Positions 28,056-40,451 of a stretch of DNA of 64,000 nt are shown here, one piece after another. The DNA lies in assembly GCA_949361645.1 (NCBI GenBank), contig OX442424.1, positions 388,001-452,000 of the forward strand. Direction: 5' to 3'. Under the pieces are notes generated by a model, which searched no databases, had not been told where the DNA came from, and saw only the letters and a program-made list of their open reading frames with translations. The position numbers and the translations under genes are program-made. Source of the DNA: Spongilla lacustris (taxonomy: Eukaryota > Porifera > Demospongiae > Spongillida > Spongillidae). The first letter of the stretch is position 1, and each line of letters starts with the position of its first letter.

Positions 28056-29260
28056 AGAAGCCAATGTTTTTTGCAGACTACGCAAAAAGCGAGGCCTTTT
28101 GGTCCTTTCGTCACCGCATGCACGGCTTTTTATGAGTACAACAACTTTGCTTGACGCTTCATCACTCTGCGATCCGTAGCAATATGGCTTAAAGTTAATT
28201 GATTGTGCAACGACTAGTTACTATTATTACTTCACGGGAAAAGTACAGTGCATTAATCAGTTACGCAAAAAGTGTGCGTGTTCCGCCGCCCCCCCCCCCC
28301 ACCTTGAAATCTATGATTCTCACATTTCTCCCCTCCATATACAACAGTTTGTTGAACCAACAGGAAAGCAATATCTTCTTGCAATAGATGTTAGTGGTTC
28401 GATGACTGGCTGCAAAGTGTTGGGGGCAAATACTATTGATGCCCGTACAGCAAGTGCTGCCATGGCGATGGTCACTGCCCGTACTGAGTCCAAGTATCAC
28501 ATGGTGGGCTTCTCTGATAAACTGGTACCATTGTCAATCAACTCCTCCATGGACCTAAGTACAGTGATTTCGACCATTGGGGCAGTAAGTGCAAATGAAG
28601 TGGGTGTGTCTGTGGTAATGTGGTCTAAAATAATATGGGCTTGAAAAACAGCACATAATACAATGGAATAGTCACCCCTAGCATCGCAAAATGAGTGCAG
28701 GTACACACACGTACATGCATGTAAGGTAATGATGTCTGTCATATGGTCTGCACACAAAATTTGAAATATGACATTAAAAAAAAAACAATTGCACAGTTTT
28801 TTTTTTTGCACATGTGATTGGTCTAACCATCTCTATTAGGAACATGCTAACAATATACATCAAAAATCAAATCATTAGTCACTAATAATATAGTATGCTA
28901 GAAACAAAGCCCCAACCTACAACTCTACTTTACCTCCTCCCCCTTCCTCCACGTCAGGTACCAATGGGGGGTACAGACTGTGCCCAGCCTATGTTGTATG
29001 CCATGAAGAAGAAACTGGAGGTGGATGTCTTCATTGTCTACACTGACTGTGAGACGTGGGCTGGCAAGATCCATCCTTCTGAAGCCCTCAAGAAGTACAG
29101 AAAAGCTTCTGGCATTTCTAACGCTAAGCTGATAGTGTGTGCAATGACTTCAAATGGCTTTACCCTGGCTGACCCTGAAGACCCTGGCATGATGGACATG
29201 GCAGGTTTTGATTCTGCTGCCCCTGAGGTTATCAAGAATTTTGTACTAGAGCTGATCTGA
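26726..29260 (+). CDS. RO60: RO60 / TROVE domain ribonucleoprotein
   Basis: Ro60 is a ring-shaped RNA-binding protein that binds Y RNAs and misfolded small RNAs. Exons 26726-27580, 27662-27946, 28348-28584 and 28958-29260 encode 559 residues (human 538). The first two exons form the TROVE HEAT-repeat ring ([68 protein letters not shown]). The last two form the von Willebrand A domain with the MIDAS motif D394-V-S-G-S398 and then [12 protein letters not shown]. Upstream of the vWA domain an intron carries a long C run (from 28027) and another near 28288. Residues 1-47 form a low-complexity acidic lead not expected in human Ro60. Confidence 0.96.
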
Positions 29261-30909
29261 GGGGGAAGAGTGTGTAGAAACTATGTACAACGTCGTACAG
29301 TTATAATTCCTTGAATATTTTTATCATAGAAGCTTTGAAGCTGCAACTGTACTGGGTAATAATTCAGATAATAACTACTTGTAATAATCCAGGTAGCAAC
29401 TATGTAATAACTATGGTCAAAATGACCACACCCCACACTAGATACAGTATAACAGGCAATGTTTCAGTGATGCTCAAAAATAACAATGCACTGGGCATAC
29501 ACTGTAGTATCCTGGGCATCCTTCTAACTGTACCAGTGATAATCACACCCAGCCTAGAGCTAACTAGTTACATGTAATTATAATTGCAAGAAAGTTAGCA
29601 AGCCTTTACCTTTAAAGGTACGCGAGCTTTGAAGGCTTTGCATGCCTCATTGCTCTTGTCTCCACATATCTACCCTAACTCCAGGCACACATTAGAAAAT
29701 CCTACATAGAACCAGAGATAGCTCTGATGGAACCTAATAATGTAGGTTCCGATACTGCTACAGTTCAAAATTCTTGCCAGTTCCTATGTAGTAGGCAATA
29801 TTCCTGTACATTGAAAATGAAACCACTCAGTTGTATAATGATATGCATGTAGCAGACGATTTGCAGACACAATAAAAACATTTTGCATCAAATAGAAAGG
29901 TTCTAGAAATTGAAAAAATGTATGAAAAAATTAATTGGTGATTTAGAATTTGTATGCACCAAATATAATTATACAAGTAAATCAAAAACTTCTCTATCGA
30001 GAAAGTGATCGGTGGGATGTAGGATTGGTGGTGCAAAAAGCAAGGAAACAAGGTACAGTATGTTAAAGTGAGGTTTGGTAGGATCCTACAACTCACAGTC
30101 CTGAATTTGCAAATGAAGAAAACCTATTTGCAAATGTAGGACTGTTATAGTTGTAAGATCCTACCAAACCTCACTTTAACATACTGTACCTTGTTTCCTT
30201 GCTTTTTGCACCACCAATCCTACATCCCACCAATCACTTTCTCGATAGAGAAGTTTTTGATTTACTTGTTCCCCTAATTTTTTTTCTCTGCCAGGAGTGT
30301 TCAATATAATATATGCCTTAGTGTATTCATTTGCGATGTATAGGACATTTAGATTCCTCTTATGTGTAGTCTGAGTATATAGGCCTCTTTTTTACTTTAT
30401 AATATTGATAGGCCTACCTTTGTTCTTCGGATATCTTTTAAAAACTCAGAGTTCCCCTTGCTAACGAGCCGTTTTCTTTGGCTTGGTCCTTTGCTGAATT
30501 AGAACCGCCTGTTGTAGACGTGTCTGCCTGGCAACAGTAAAAGCCGCGTATGTGACGTCATATTGCATACTGCCGAGAATTTTCACCGATAATGAATTGC
30601 ATCTGCTTGGGTGATTTCACGGCATTTCATCACCAGCTAACACTTTAGGTCTAATTTTATGAAAGGGCACGTTTGGAAATACAACGCTTCGTTACCGTTT
30701 TAAAACGTTCGATCGAAAGCCACGCCTACGAAGCCAATCCTACATAGGACCCACTACCGTGGGTCCTGATTCATAAAAATTACAGATCTATATTTAGCAA
30801 GTTGAGGTACGTAGACTTGAAATAATATGGGGTCACATAATAATGAAACCAAAAAATAATAAAACAATAATGATTCAAGAATGACGTTCAGGGAAAGATA
30901 CCTGCTCCT
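29261..30909. other. Gene-free region downstream of RO60
   Basis: AT-rich, with no recognisable coding. It holds the foldback at 29973-30269. Near-matching motifs AATCCTACATAG at about 29698 and 30738, each followed by a short palindrome (AACCTA..TAGGTT and GGACCCAC..GTGGGTCC), hint that 29.7-30.8 kb may be one degraded element. Confidence 0.5.
29973..30269. mobile_element. Foldback (long inverted repeat), about 297 bp
   Basis: Arms of about 140 bp, nearly perfect complements (outer end ACAAGTAAATCAAAAACTTC against GAAGTTTTTGATTTACTTGT), around a short loop near 30115-30125. No coding capacity and no clear target-site duplication. Best read as a foldback/MITE-like element. Confidence 0.75.
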
Positions 30910-32010
30910 AGTCTCGTTACCCAGACCCAAAGTTTCACAGCTGCGGATGGATTACATCATCGCTACGTGTGGTAAAGTCGGGGAACCAATCAGATTCGAG
31001 GGAGGTAAATATGAATTGCATAATACATGTAATCGTATCGTGCAGACGTTTGGGGTATTCGAAGTTGAAAGAAGAGCAGCTAAGATGTATTGAGTGGGCG
31101 CGATGCCTTTGTCAGTTTTCCAACGGGATATGGCAAGTCGTTATGTTACGTCATTCTACCGTGGGCTTTGGTTCATTGCTTCAATTGTGTAGTTGGTGTG
31201 TTTAGTTTGCCTGAACCATAGGAACACTCGAACTTAACTCTTTGGGCGCCAGATGTGCTGGTATAATAATGCACGCATGTGCATGTGCGTTTATTGAGTT
31301 ATGTTTGCATGTCACTCACGACTGATTTAATTCCCCAATCTGTCAGTTGCTGATTACTATTTACTTGACGTATACATAGTGTGCTAAGTTTCTCCCACAT
31401 CAAAAATGTGCAAACCTAGCATATGACCTGAGGGGGGATGCACAGGTAGTGTTGCTGGAATTTGAAGAGTTGTAATGTGATTAGTTTATACTCCTCTTCC
31501 TCAACTCATTGCACTATTGTACAAGAATGGAACTGAGTTATCTTTGTGCACTCATTTATGTGCTATCACGGGCATTGGAACTCATACATATAAACTGATA
31601 TACCCTTGGCACCCAAAGAGATAAACTTCCAACATCTGAGCGCTCTAAGTCCCTCACCCTCCCTGATTGCATCTTGAAATTCAAGATAAAAAATTAAAAA
31701 AAGGTCAAGGGACAGTATATCTCTTTTGCATACTCTTGGACATGGTCCAAGATCTTCTTCTGTGCTTATATTCTGTATTCATGCCCACAAACTCATGCAC
31801 AATGATGTCAACAGCTGCTTTGGAGAACAGTCCCCTTTATTATCTGAAAGACCTAGGTCATGTTCAAGAAACATGTTTACGTCTGATCGATCATCAAGAG
31901 TCACCATTCCGTCATTATACATTCCTCGCGAGTCGCGACGTATTATACATGTATCATCACTGGAGCTTGGTCCACCCGCAACCTTGAAAATTTGGGTCTG
32001 GGTACGAGAC
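30910..32010. mobile_element. Non-autonomous TIR element, about 1.1 kb
   Basis: The left terminus AGTCTCGTTACCCAGACCC (followed by AAA) and right terminus TTTGGGTCTGGGTACGAGAC are inverted repeats. The same termini occur at 15597-15696, and a single end lies at 61732-61749. No transposase is readable inside, so it would depend on an element elsewhere. Confidence 0.65.
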
Positions 32011-32755
32011 ATCCTCCATTTCAATTGCACTCCTCCACCTAGTGCGAGAGCCTCTCTGCCCCTCAGACAGAGGTTTGTTGCTCTAAGGATTGCAAATGAA
32101 AGTCGTGCTCTCATCCTACCTAGTACTTCTTTGTTGGATTTTTCCCAAGTTTCTGAGCAAGGTAATAATAATAATAATTCACCTTTTGGGAACGTGTAAG
32201 CAAGGATATTTAATTATTACATGCATGGATTAGAAACGTATACTATAATGTGGTGCTATCCTGGTTAGTCCTGGTATTGTGAACCACTTTTCTCAACAGG
32301 GATGATCTTATTGGAAGTTGTGGTACTTTTTAAGCTTCCGAGTCATCGTTGTAGTGCAACATCATAGTCATTTTATATTCTATGGTTAATAGGAGTCTGG
32401 GGGGAAAAACTACTACGGGACTAAATTTACAAAAAACAAAACGTGTAATAACAAACCTATAAAGTTCTGAAACTATATGTAGGTATGTAATATTACACAT
32501 TTCCTTGTTTCTTTACTTTTTACTCAAATCCTACATTTATTTTATATCATAATTATTGTAATAAGGATCTAGTACAGTCACATGACAGTATCTAGTACAG
32601 TCACATGACACAAGCACCATAAATAAAGGACTCTAACACAACAGCACAACCACTGCATGCTAAGCACACAATATTACAATATGATAATACACTTGGAAGG
32701 GCGGAGGGGCGGAGACAATGTTTGGGTGAGGAAATGATTTCAATTGAGGACAAAC
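32011..32755. other. Gene-free stretch, ODF2 3' flank
   Basis: No coding seen. A minus-strand AATAAA at about 32536-32541 may end the ODF2 transcript. A small direct duplication (ATCTAGTACAGTCACATGACA) lies near 32570-32610. Confidence 0.5.
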
Positions 32756-35700
32756 TCAGTGAAGCAAGGGGGAGGCTGGATTTCCAAGGTCATTGAAGAC
32801 GCTGGTATACGAGGACTTGAGAAAGTTGACATAGTTCTCTAGGCTCTTCTTAGTAGTGTTGGCCTGGTCCAACCTCTCTTGGACCTCCTGCAGTCTGGCT
32901 TGGTGGTGACGATCAGACTAGGAAGGATACCAACATGGTAACATTAGGAGAGCACCAGAGAGACATGGGATACCCCAGGGGTACATGGGTACATGGGTAC
33001 ATGGGATACCCCAGGGGTACATGGGGTGCTCCAGGGGGTACATGGGGTGCCCCAGGGGTTACATGGGGTGCCCCAGGGGGTGGATGGCTCACCTCCTCCT
33101 TTGCCTTCCTTAGTTGGGTAGTTAGACTGTTGGCTCGGTTCAGTTGTGACTCCAGCTCAGCTATTCGGGCATGATTTGTGCGGTCCTACCAACACCATAG
33201 CAACAAGTTAATGACCTTCTGTCCTGCCCTACTCCATTATAATGCTCCTCCCCTTAACTATTTGATAGCTAACATCTCATTACAGTTCTCTATATTCTAT
33301 TAAATGCACACCTTGGCTGCTGCCTTGTCCTTCTGTTGCTCACACAGCTGCTTGGCCTCTCCCTTGCTGCTCTCCAATTGGAGGCGTAGGGCAGAAATCT
33401 CTTCACATTGCTCATCAATACGATGTTGTAGTTTCTGAACCATCTCCTCCTTTTTGGTAGCTATGGCAACAAGATCTCTGCTCTGCAAATCTGCTTCTTG
33501 TGCTCGCCTAGTGCATGTGTGTGTGCATGTGTGTGTATGTGTGTGCATGTGTATGCATGTGTGTGTATATGTGTATGTGTTTGTGTGTATGTGTGTGAGT
33601 GTATGTACATGCACATATGTGGAGATACAAGTATCCATGATCAGTGCACATGTGCACACATCTCACTTTTCTGCATTCTCCACTTTGGTGGAAAGGACTC
33701 TGCTGTCTGCCAAGGCATCGTGCCATTTGGCACGTATCTCTTCTGCAGTTCTACTATACTGCTCATTCTGGAGTATGGTGAGGGGGAGGTGATGGTGTAA
33801 AGGGGAGGAAGAGGTGATGATGTAGAGGAGGCAGTATGAAGGGGAGGGGAGGGCACAGAGGGAGGGGTGTGAGCATGATGGGTGGAAGAGATATAGGAAT
33901 GTGAAGTCAAGACAAGTAGTTGTGGTATCTATTACCTTGGCAGTAAGCTCTGCAATCAGTCTGGTCTGGGTTGAGATTTGGTGGTCCAGAGAGGCCAGCC
34001 TCTCATGAGAGTCCTTTAGCCTTACCTCTGTGGTCTGCAAGACACATTACAATGAAGAGGGGGAGGGGCATCAGATCACCTGACCTTGAGGAGCTCTGGC
34101 ATTGACTCCATCTCACTGAGCTGTTGCTGCAGGCGCATGTGACACTGCAAATATCCCATCTTCATTAAATGCAAGGCAGAGGGTGTGGCTAGGGTGTGGC
34201 TAGGGTGGGGCATACCTTTTCTGATTCCAGGGCACACTCCTGACGGCAATGCTCCACCTGCTGTTCTGCCTTCCGCAATTCCTTGGACAACTCTTCATTC
34301 TCCCTGTGGGATTTCTCCAGCTGCAGAACATCAATATTTGAATGGTCCAATATATATGTGTACACTGTTACCTTTGACCTGTACTCAGTAAGTAGGCCCT
34401 CACACGTGGTCACACTAGACTGTAGGTGAGCTATCTCTGTCTCCAAGGCACTCACCTGATGTTTGAAAGGAGCAGCAGTCATGAATGGTTACCTTGGTGA
34501 TGGTTACCTTGGAGATGGAGGCATTCTCAGCTCCACTAAGGGCTCCCTCAAGAGATGCAATCTTTGCCTGATGGGGGAGGGGCATGCAGGCCACACATGT
34601 ATGACAGAATTGGTAGTGTTTAATGTGGACATTTGGCTGATCACGTGATCACATGATATCACATGACATGCACATGATGTTGATGGCTGACCTTCAACCG
34701 ATCATTTTGTAGCTGTAAAGCATTTATCTCATATGTTTTCTCTGTCAGCTGAGAGCTCATCGTATTAACAGAGTTCTATCGGTTAACATTTAATATTCAT
34801 GTTAATCAAACAGCATGCATGGTGTATAGCTACCAGCACCACCTCACAGCTACATATGGCCTCCACAGGAAAAAGTTATAAACGTCCAGCCTGGATTTTT
34901 AAGACTGTTTTTTTTAACTAAAACCCATCTTAATAGCGTAGAAATCATCCTGGGATTGTGCGTCCAGGGTGGGAATAGTGCAAAAACCATCATGGGATTG
35001 AGCGTCCAGGATGGGAATATGCGTGGTTCTACCCTGGTTCTGTCGAACAAAACCCATGTTGAGGCAATAATTATATTCATCATTCAACATGGATTTTGTT
35101 CGACAGAACCAGGGTAGAACCACGCATATTCCCACTCTGGACGCTCAATCCCAGGATGGTTTTTAGCTATTAGGATGGGTTTTTGTTAAAAACCAGCCTA
35201 AAAAAATCCAGGCTGGACGTTTATAACTTTTTCCTGTGAGCTCACCTCATTGGCTCTTTTGATATCATTTCTTGACTCTTCTAACTCCTTCACTTTCCTA
35301 ACGAACAAGGACATTAGTAGTAGCCAAATCAGAGGTTATGAGTTGAAGATACACCTCAGTACTACTGTGTGCTGCTAACCATTACACTTCACTGAGCACT
35401 AACCTTTACACCCTCACTGCTAACCATTACACCCTCACTGCTAACCATTACACCCTCACTGCTAACCCTCTAATCATGTCCATTTCTGCATCGTATCGAA
35501 TCTTGTCTCGCGACATCTTGGATAACTTGTTCTTTGCTTCCTCCAATTGTATTTTCTAAATAAGAGATGATATCATGGTTGGGTGTCCCTTTTAAATCAG
35601 ATACATGTAACTCAAGATTGTATACATTTATATACTTATTATAAGCGGTTAAGTATTTTTTAATCAACCCCTCATAAATCAACATATTCAAAGCCCTCTA

Positions 35701-38700
35701 TTATCAAAGCCCTCTATTATCAAATATCAAAGTTATAAATGCAGTGGAACATCATTGATTTCAAGTTACATGAATTATTTGCTTCCAAGTTATTAAAGTT
35801 TAAGCTGTTAATTTATCTAATCTAATTACCATTTGAATTATGATTAAAGTAATATATAACCATGCTATTAAAGCTCAGAGTATATTACAAGTGTAGTTAT
35901 TAATTTTGGTCATTCTGCAGCTTATAATCTCTCATGTACATTATTTAAAAGCCATTTGAATTTATCTTTGAAATTACTAAAGGTAATTTTAATAACTCAA
36001 TTTATACATATAAATTCTATCCGGGAATTATATTATGTGGCTGCACAATGATGAAGTCCCAAGCACCACATGACCCACAGGTGACATCAGGTGACATCAG
36101 GTGACTAGTACTCACCAGGTCACGTATCTCTCTGCTCATTGCTTCTGTAATCTCTTCATTCTTAGAGGCTACAGCTTTGTGCTCCCTTATGAGCCACAAG
36201 GGAGAGGGAGAGGGAGAGGGAGAGGGAGAGGGAGAGGGAGAGGGAGAGGGAGAGGGAGAGGGAGAGGGAGAGGGAGAGGGAGAGGGAGAGGGGAAGGGGG
36301 AGAGAGGGAGAGGGAGAGGGAGAGGGAGAGGGAGAGGGAGAGGGAGAGGGAGAGGGAGAGGGAGAGGGAGAGGGAGAGGGAGAGGGAGAGGGAGAGGGAG
36401 AGGGAGAGGGAGAGGGAGAGGGAGAGGAGAGGGCATAGCAAGCACAAGGTAGACAGAAGTGGATGCACACACATGCACAGTACTACCTAAACATGCACAG
36501 TACTACCTAAACAGGGTTTCAATCAAAGGAAATGTCAAGGGGAGGCAAAAGTTAAGTTTGAATTTTAGAGAGAGAAGAGAGCACTAAGCTGATACTGAAG
36601 ATATCTTATAACTGGGATTGATCAGACAAATTTATTTGATGCACTAAAATACATTCATTCAGCAGAATGGCAGGGGGGGAGGAGTGCATTTGCCCCTCCC
36701 CTCTCCCCCTTCACACACCTGATGGCCCTCACACACCTGATGGCCCTCACACTACTGATGGCCCTCACACTACTGATGGCCCTCACACTACTGATGGCCC
36801 TCACACTACTGATGGCCCCTCACACTACTGATGGCCCTCACACTACTGATGGCCCTCACACTACTGATGGCCCTCACACTACTGATGGCCCTCACACTAC
36901 TGATGTCCCCTCACACTACTGATGGCCCTCACACTACTGATGGCCCTCACACTACTGATGGCCCTCACACTACTGATGTCCCCTCACACACCTGATGGCC
37001 CTCACACTACTGATGGCCCTCACACTACTGATGGCCCCTCACACACCTGATGGCCCTCACACTACTGATGGCCCTCACACTACTGATGGCCCCTCACACT
37101 ACTGATGGCCCTCACACTACTGATGGCCCTCACACTACTGATGGCCCTCACACTACTGATGTCCCCTCACACTACTGATGGCCCTCACACTACTGATGGC
37201 CCTCACACACTACTGATGGCCCTCACACTACTGATGGCCCTCACACTACTGATGTCCCCTCACACTACTGATGGCCCTCACACTACTGATGGCCCTCACA
37301 CTACTGATGGCCCTCACACTACTGATGGCCCTCACACTACTGATGGCCCTCACACTACTGATGGCCCTCACACTACTGATGGCCCCTCACACACCTGATG
37401 GCCCTCACACTACTGATGGCCCTCACACTACTGATGGCCCTCACACTACTGATGGCCCCTCACACACCTGATGGCCCTCACACTACTGATGGCCCTCACA
37501 CTACTGATGGCCCTCACACTACTGATGGCCCTCACACACCTGATGGCCCTCACACTACTGATGGCCCTCACACTACTGATGGCCCTCACACTACTGATGT
37601 CCCCTCACACACCTGATGGCCCCTCACACACCTGATGGCCCTCACACTACTGATGGCCCTCACACTACTGATGGCCCTCACACTACTGATGGCCCCTCAC
37701 ACTACTGATGGCCCTCACACTACTGATGGCCCTCACACACCTGATGGCCCTCACACTACTGATGGCCCCTCACACACCTGATGGCCCTCACACTACTGAT
37801 GGCCCTCACACTACTGATGTCCCCTCACACTACTGATGGCCCTCACACTACTGATGGCCCCTCACACTACTGATGGCCCTCACACTACTGATGGCCCTCA
37901 CACTACTGATGGCCCCTCACACACCTGATGGCCCTCACACTACTGATGGCCCTCACACACCTGATGGCCCCTCACACTACTGATGGCCCCTCACACTACT
38001 GATGGCCCTCACACTACTGATGGCCCTCACACTACTGATGGCCCTCACACTACTGATGGCCCCTCACACACCTGATGGCCCTCACACACCTGATGGCCCT
38101 CACACTACTGATGGCCCTCACACTACTGATGGCCCCTCACACACCTGATGGCCCTCACACACCTGATGGCCCTCACACTACTGATGTCCCCTCACACTAC
38201 TGATGGCCCTCACACTACTGATGGCCCTCACACTACTGATGGCCCTCACACTACTGATGGCCCTCACACTACTGATGGCCCTCACACTACTGATGGCCCT
38301 CACACTACCTGCTGGTTCTTCGTAAGGCTTCCTTCTCTCTGGAGTACTTGGTTTGCGTTTCAAGTAACTTTGCCTCTAGCTCCACCCATTCATGATCGTG
38401 GTGCTTCAACTGATCCTCTAGGGACTGTGTGAGTATTTGCGTGAGTGTGTGTGCATGTGTGAGTATGTGCGTGAGTGTGTGTGCATGTGTGAGTATGTGC
38501 GTGAGTGTGTTCATGTGTGTGTATGTGTATGCATGTGTGTGAGTATGTGTGTGTGTACATAACCTGTACGTGTAGTCAGACCACATTGCCACACATGTGA
38601 CCAGTGCCTCCTCCCCCTCCCCTATATCTTGATGGCCACCCCTCCCCCTCCTCACCTATATCCTGATGACCACACCTCCCCCTCCTCACCTATATCCTGA

Positions 38701-40451
38701 TGGCCACACCTCCCCCCCCTCACCTGTATCCTGATGGCCATGCTCTCTATCTCAGCATTCTTCTGTCCAATCTCATTGTGAAGAGACTGGTGACCAGCAG
38801 TCATTAATAACAAACTCTCATATCTGGTGACACACCCACCTGTGAGTGCATAGCCAGGGCTTCCTTCTCGGCTAGCTGGCTCTGCAGGCTGTGGTTAGTG
38901 GCCTCAGCCGCTGCTAGTTGTTGTAGGAGGAGCTCCCTCTGCTCTGAAAGGCTTCTCATGGAGGTCTAAAGGGGAGGAGCAATCATATGAGAAGTGGGCG
39001 GAGTGGGAGGGTGTGGTACTAAGGTGGGCAACAATGCTATCAATACAACAAAAGGGACATCATTCTAATTAGTGCACCTGGTAGGTTCCCTCATCCCGAA
39101 GCAGTTTCCTGAGAGACTTGTTTGAGGCTTGGATTTCTTCCAACCTCCCCACAAGCCGTTCCCTGTTCTCAGTAACAGCCTTCATGTAGACAGTAGATAG
39201 CTGGTTCTGTGTGGTCAAGATATCAACAGCTTTGGCCCGCATACCTCATCACACCATCACTACATACCTCCTCACCTATCACTACACACCTCCTCACACC
39301 TATCACTACATACCTCCTCACACCTACCACTACATACCTCCTCACACCCATCACTTACCCTCTGCAGTTTGGCAAGAGCTGCCTTCAAAGCTTCACACTG
39401 ACGCATAGCTGCATGACTATCCATCTCCACTTCAACCAGCTTTTGAAGCAACTTATCTCGTTGAGGATCACTGGCAACACTGGTGGAGTGGAGAGGAGGG
39501 AGCATGAAGTGATATATGAGGGAGGGTAGTGGGGAGGATATGAGGGAGGGTAGTGGGGAGGATATGAGGGAGGGTAGTGGGGAGGATATGAGGGAGGGTA
39601 GTGGGGAGGATATGAGGGAGGGTAGTGGGGAGGATATGAGGGAGGGTAGTGGGGAGGATATGAGGGAGGGTAGTGGGGAGGATATGAGGGAGGGTAGTGG
39701 GGAGGATATGAGGGAGGGTAGTGGGGAGGATATGAGGGAGGGTAGTGGGGAGGATATGAGACAAGTTGCTGGGTGTACCTGTTGTCATAAGTTTGAATGG
39801 AATGCTTCAATTTAGTATTCTCCTTTTCTGCATGAATAAGTTCCTCACGACAGCTCTGAGAAAGCATATGATGACAGTTGCCAGCAATGCAGCCACTCCC
39901 ACTGACCTCCAGTTGGGCCTCCTTCTGCCTCAGAGTGGCCCTGGAGCGCCTCAACTCTGACTCCTTGTTCTCCAGTGTGCGCAGCGACTTCTGGAGGTCC
40001 ACCTAATGGTACAAGGTCACAGGTACACCCCCACATTTAGTACACACACACCTCAGCTTTTAGTGCTCCAACTTCAGACAGGAGAGATTCAATTTTGTCT
40101 TCAACAGGATCCTCTCCCTACCAGTGTGAAAGAAGGAAGGTGTGGTTAAGCCCCACCTACTTCAGCCCCGCCTACCACTACAACCTCAGGCTCTCCGTCA
40201 TCAGCAAGGTCACTCATCCTTAACACAGTGTCCCCTCCGCTATGAGCCGGTGGAAGTATCTCCAAACGATGTGTGGGACCCTGTAAACAAACAATCTATT
40301 ACCCGCAGGGCAACTGATGTGAGCGGTATACCTCCCACGCCATTCCCCCCGTTCTGCTGGTTTTACCCGGGGGCGGCACCCAGCGTCCCTTATCGAAGGA
40401 AGAGACCTTCGCCGTTTCCGAAGCTTGCATTCTTCGCCGCCTGTCCGTCAT
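32756..40451 (-). CDS. ODF2: ODF2 / cenexin, centriolar appendage coiled-coil protein
   Basis: ODF2 scaffolds subdistal and distal appendages of the mother centriole and sperm-tail outer dense fibres. Twenty-three exons total 2274 nt with all phases agreeing (757 residues; human about 830): 40451-40332, 40280-40176, 40117-40052, 40002-39907, 39855-39779, 39479-39359, 39206-39078, 38965-38840, 38786-38724, 38424-38309, 36185-36116, 35555-35467, 35297-35246, 34775-34692, 34567-34508, 34455-34372, 34320-34216, 34144-34085, 34034-33936, 33767-33667, 33507-33312, 33185-33093, 32917-32756. N-terminal [13 protein letters not shown] and THRLEILPP match the conserved head; the rest is coiled coil. The C-terminus [17 protein letters not shown] matches the family's NYVQFLKSSYANVF. 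Several introns hold tandem arrays, and one a foldback element. Confidence 0.94.
32940..33080. repeat. Short repeats of CATGGGGTGCCCCAGGGGT
   Basis: A few imperfect units in the last ODF2 intron; the preceding part has GGTACATGG triplets. Confidence 0.65.
33510..33615. repeat. TG/TATG-rich simple repeat in ODF2 intron
   Basis: Imperfect GTGTGTATGTG run adjoining the acceptor of exon 33507-33312. Confidence 0.8.
34864..35239. mobile_element. Foldback MITE in ODF2 intron, about 376 bp
   Basis: Terminal inverted repeats CACAGGAAAAAGTTATAAAC and GTTTATAACTTTTTCCTGTG continue into GTCCAGCCTGGA / TCCAGGCTGGAC. An inner near-perfect palindrome (arms around GGTTCTACCCTGGTTCTGTC) is centred near 35070. 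The left half has an extra partial duplication of GGGATTG-GCGTCCAGG. Non-coding. Confidence 0.82.
35370..35467. repeat. 21-bp repeats ACCCTCACTGCTAACCATTAC
   Basis: About four units directly against the donor of ODF2 exon 35555-35467. Confidence 0.75.
36196..36430. repeat. (GAGGGA)n hexanucleotide array in ODF2 intron
   Basis: About 38 units of a 6-bp purine repeat on +. On the coding strand it is (TCCCTC)n, a polypyrimidine tract ending about 10 bp before the acceptor of exon 36185-36116. Confidence 0.95.
36716..38306. repeat. 18-bp minisatellite filling ODF2 intron 10
   Basis: About 88 units of CTGATGGCCCTCACACTA, with variants GGCCCC, GTCCCC and CACACC. On the coding strand the first unit begins at the intron's own donor (GTAGTGTGAGGGCC), and every later unit repeats that donor-like sequence. 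Open frames here are artefacts. Confidence 0.95.
38425..38560. repeat. GTGTGAGTATGTGCGTGA-type repeats in ODF2 intron 9
   Basis: Imperfect units of about 30 bp directly upstream (coding sense) of the exon 38424-38309 acceptor. Confidence 0.75.
39515..39758. repeat. 24-bp minisatellite in ODF2 intron 5
   Basis: Ten units of GATATGAGGGAGGGTAGTGG plus GGAG. The coding-strand sense is pyrimidine-rich. Confidence 0.93.

Noticed and set aside
36101..36490. Arg/Gly and Pro/Ser-rich frames at 36.1-36.5 kb
   Set aside because: They derive from the GAGGGA hexanucleotide array within an ODF2 intron.
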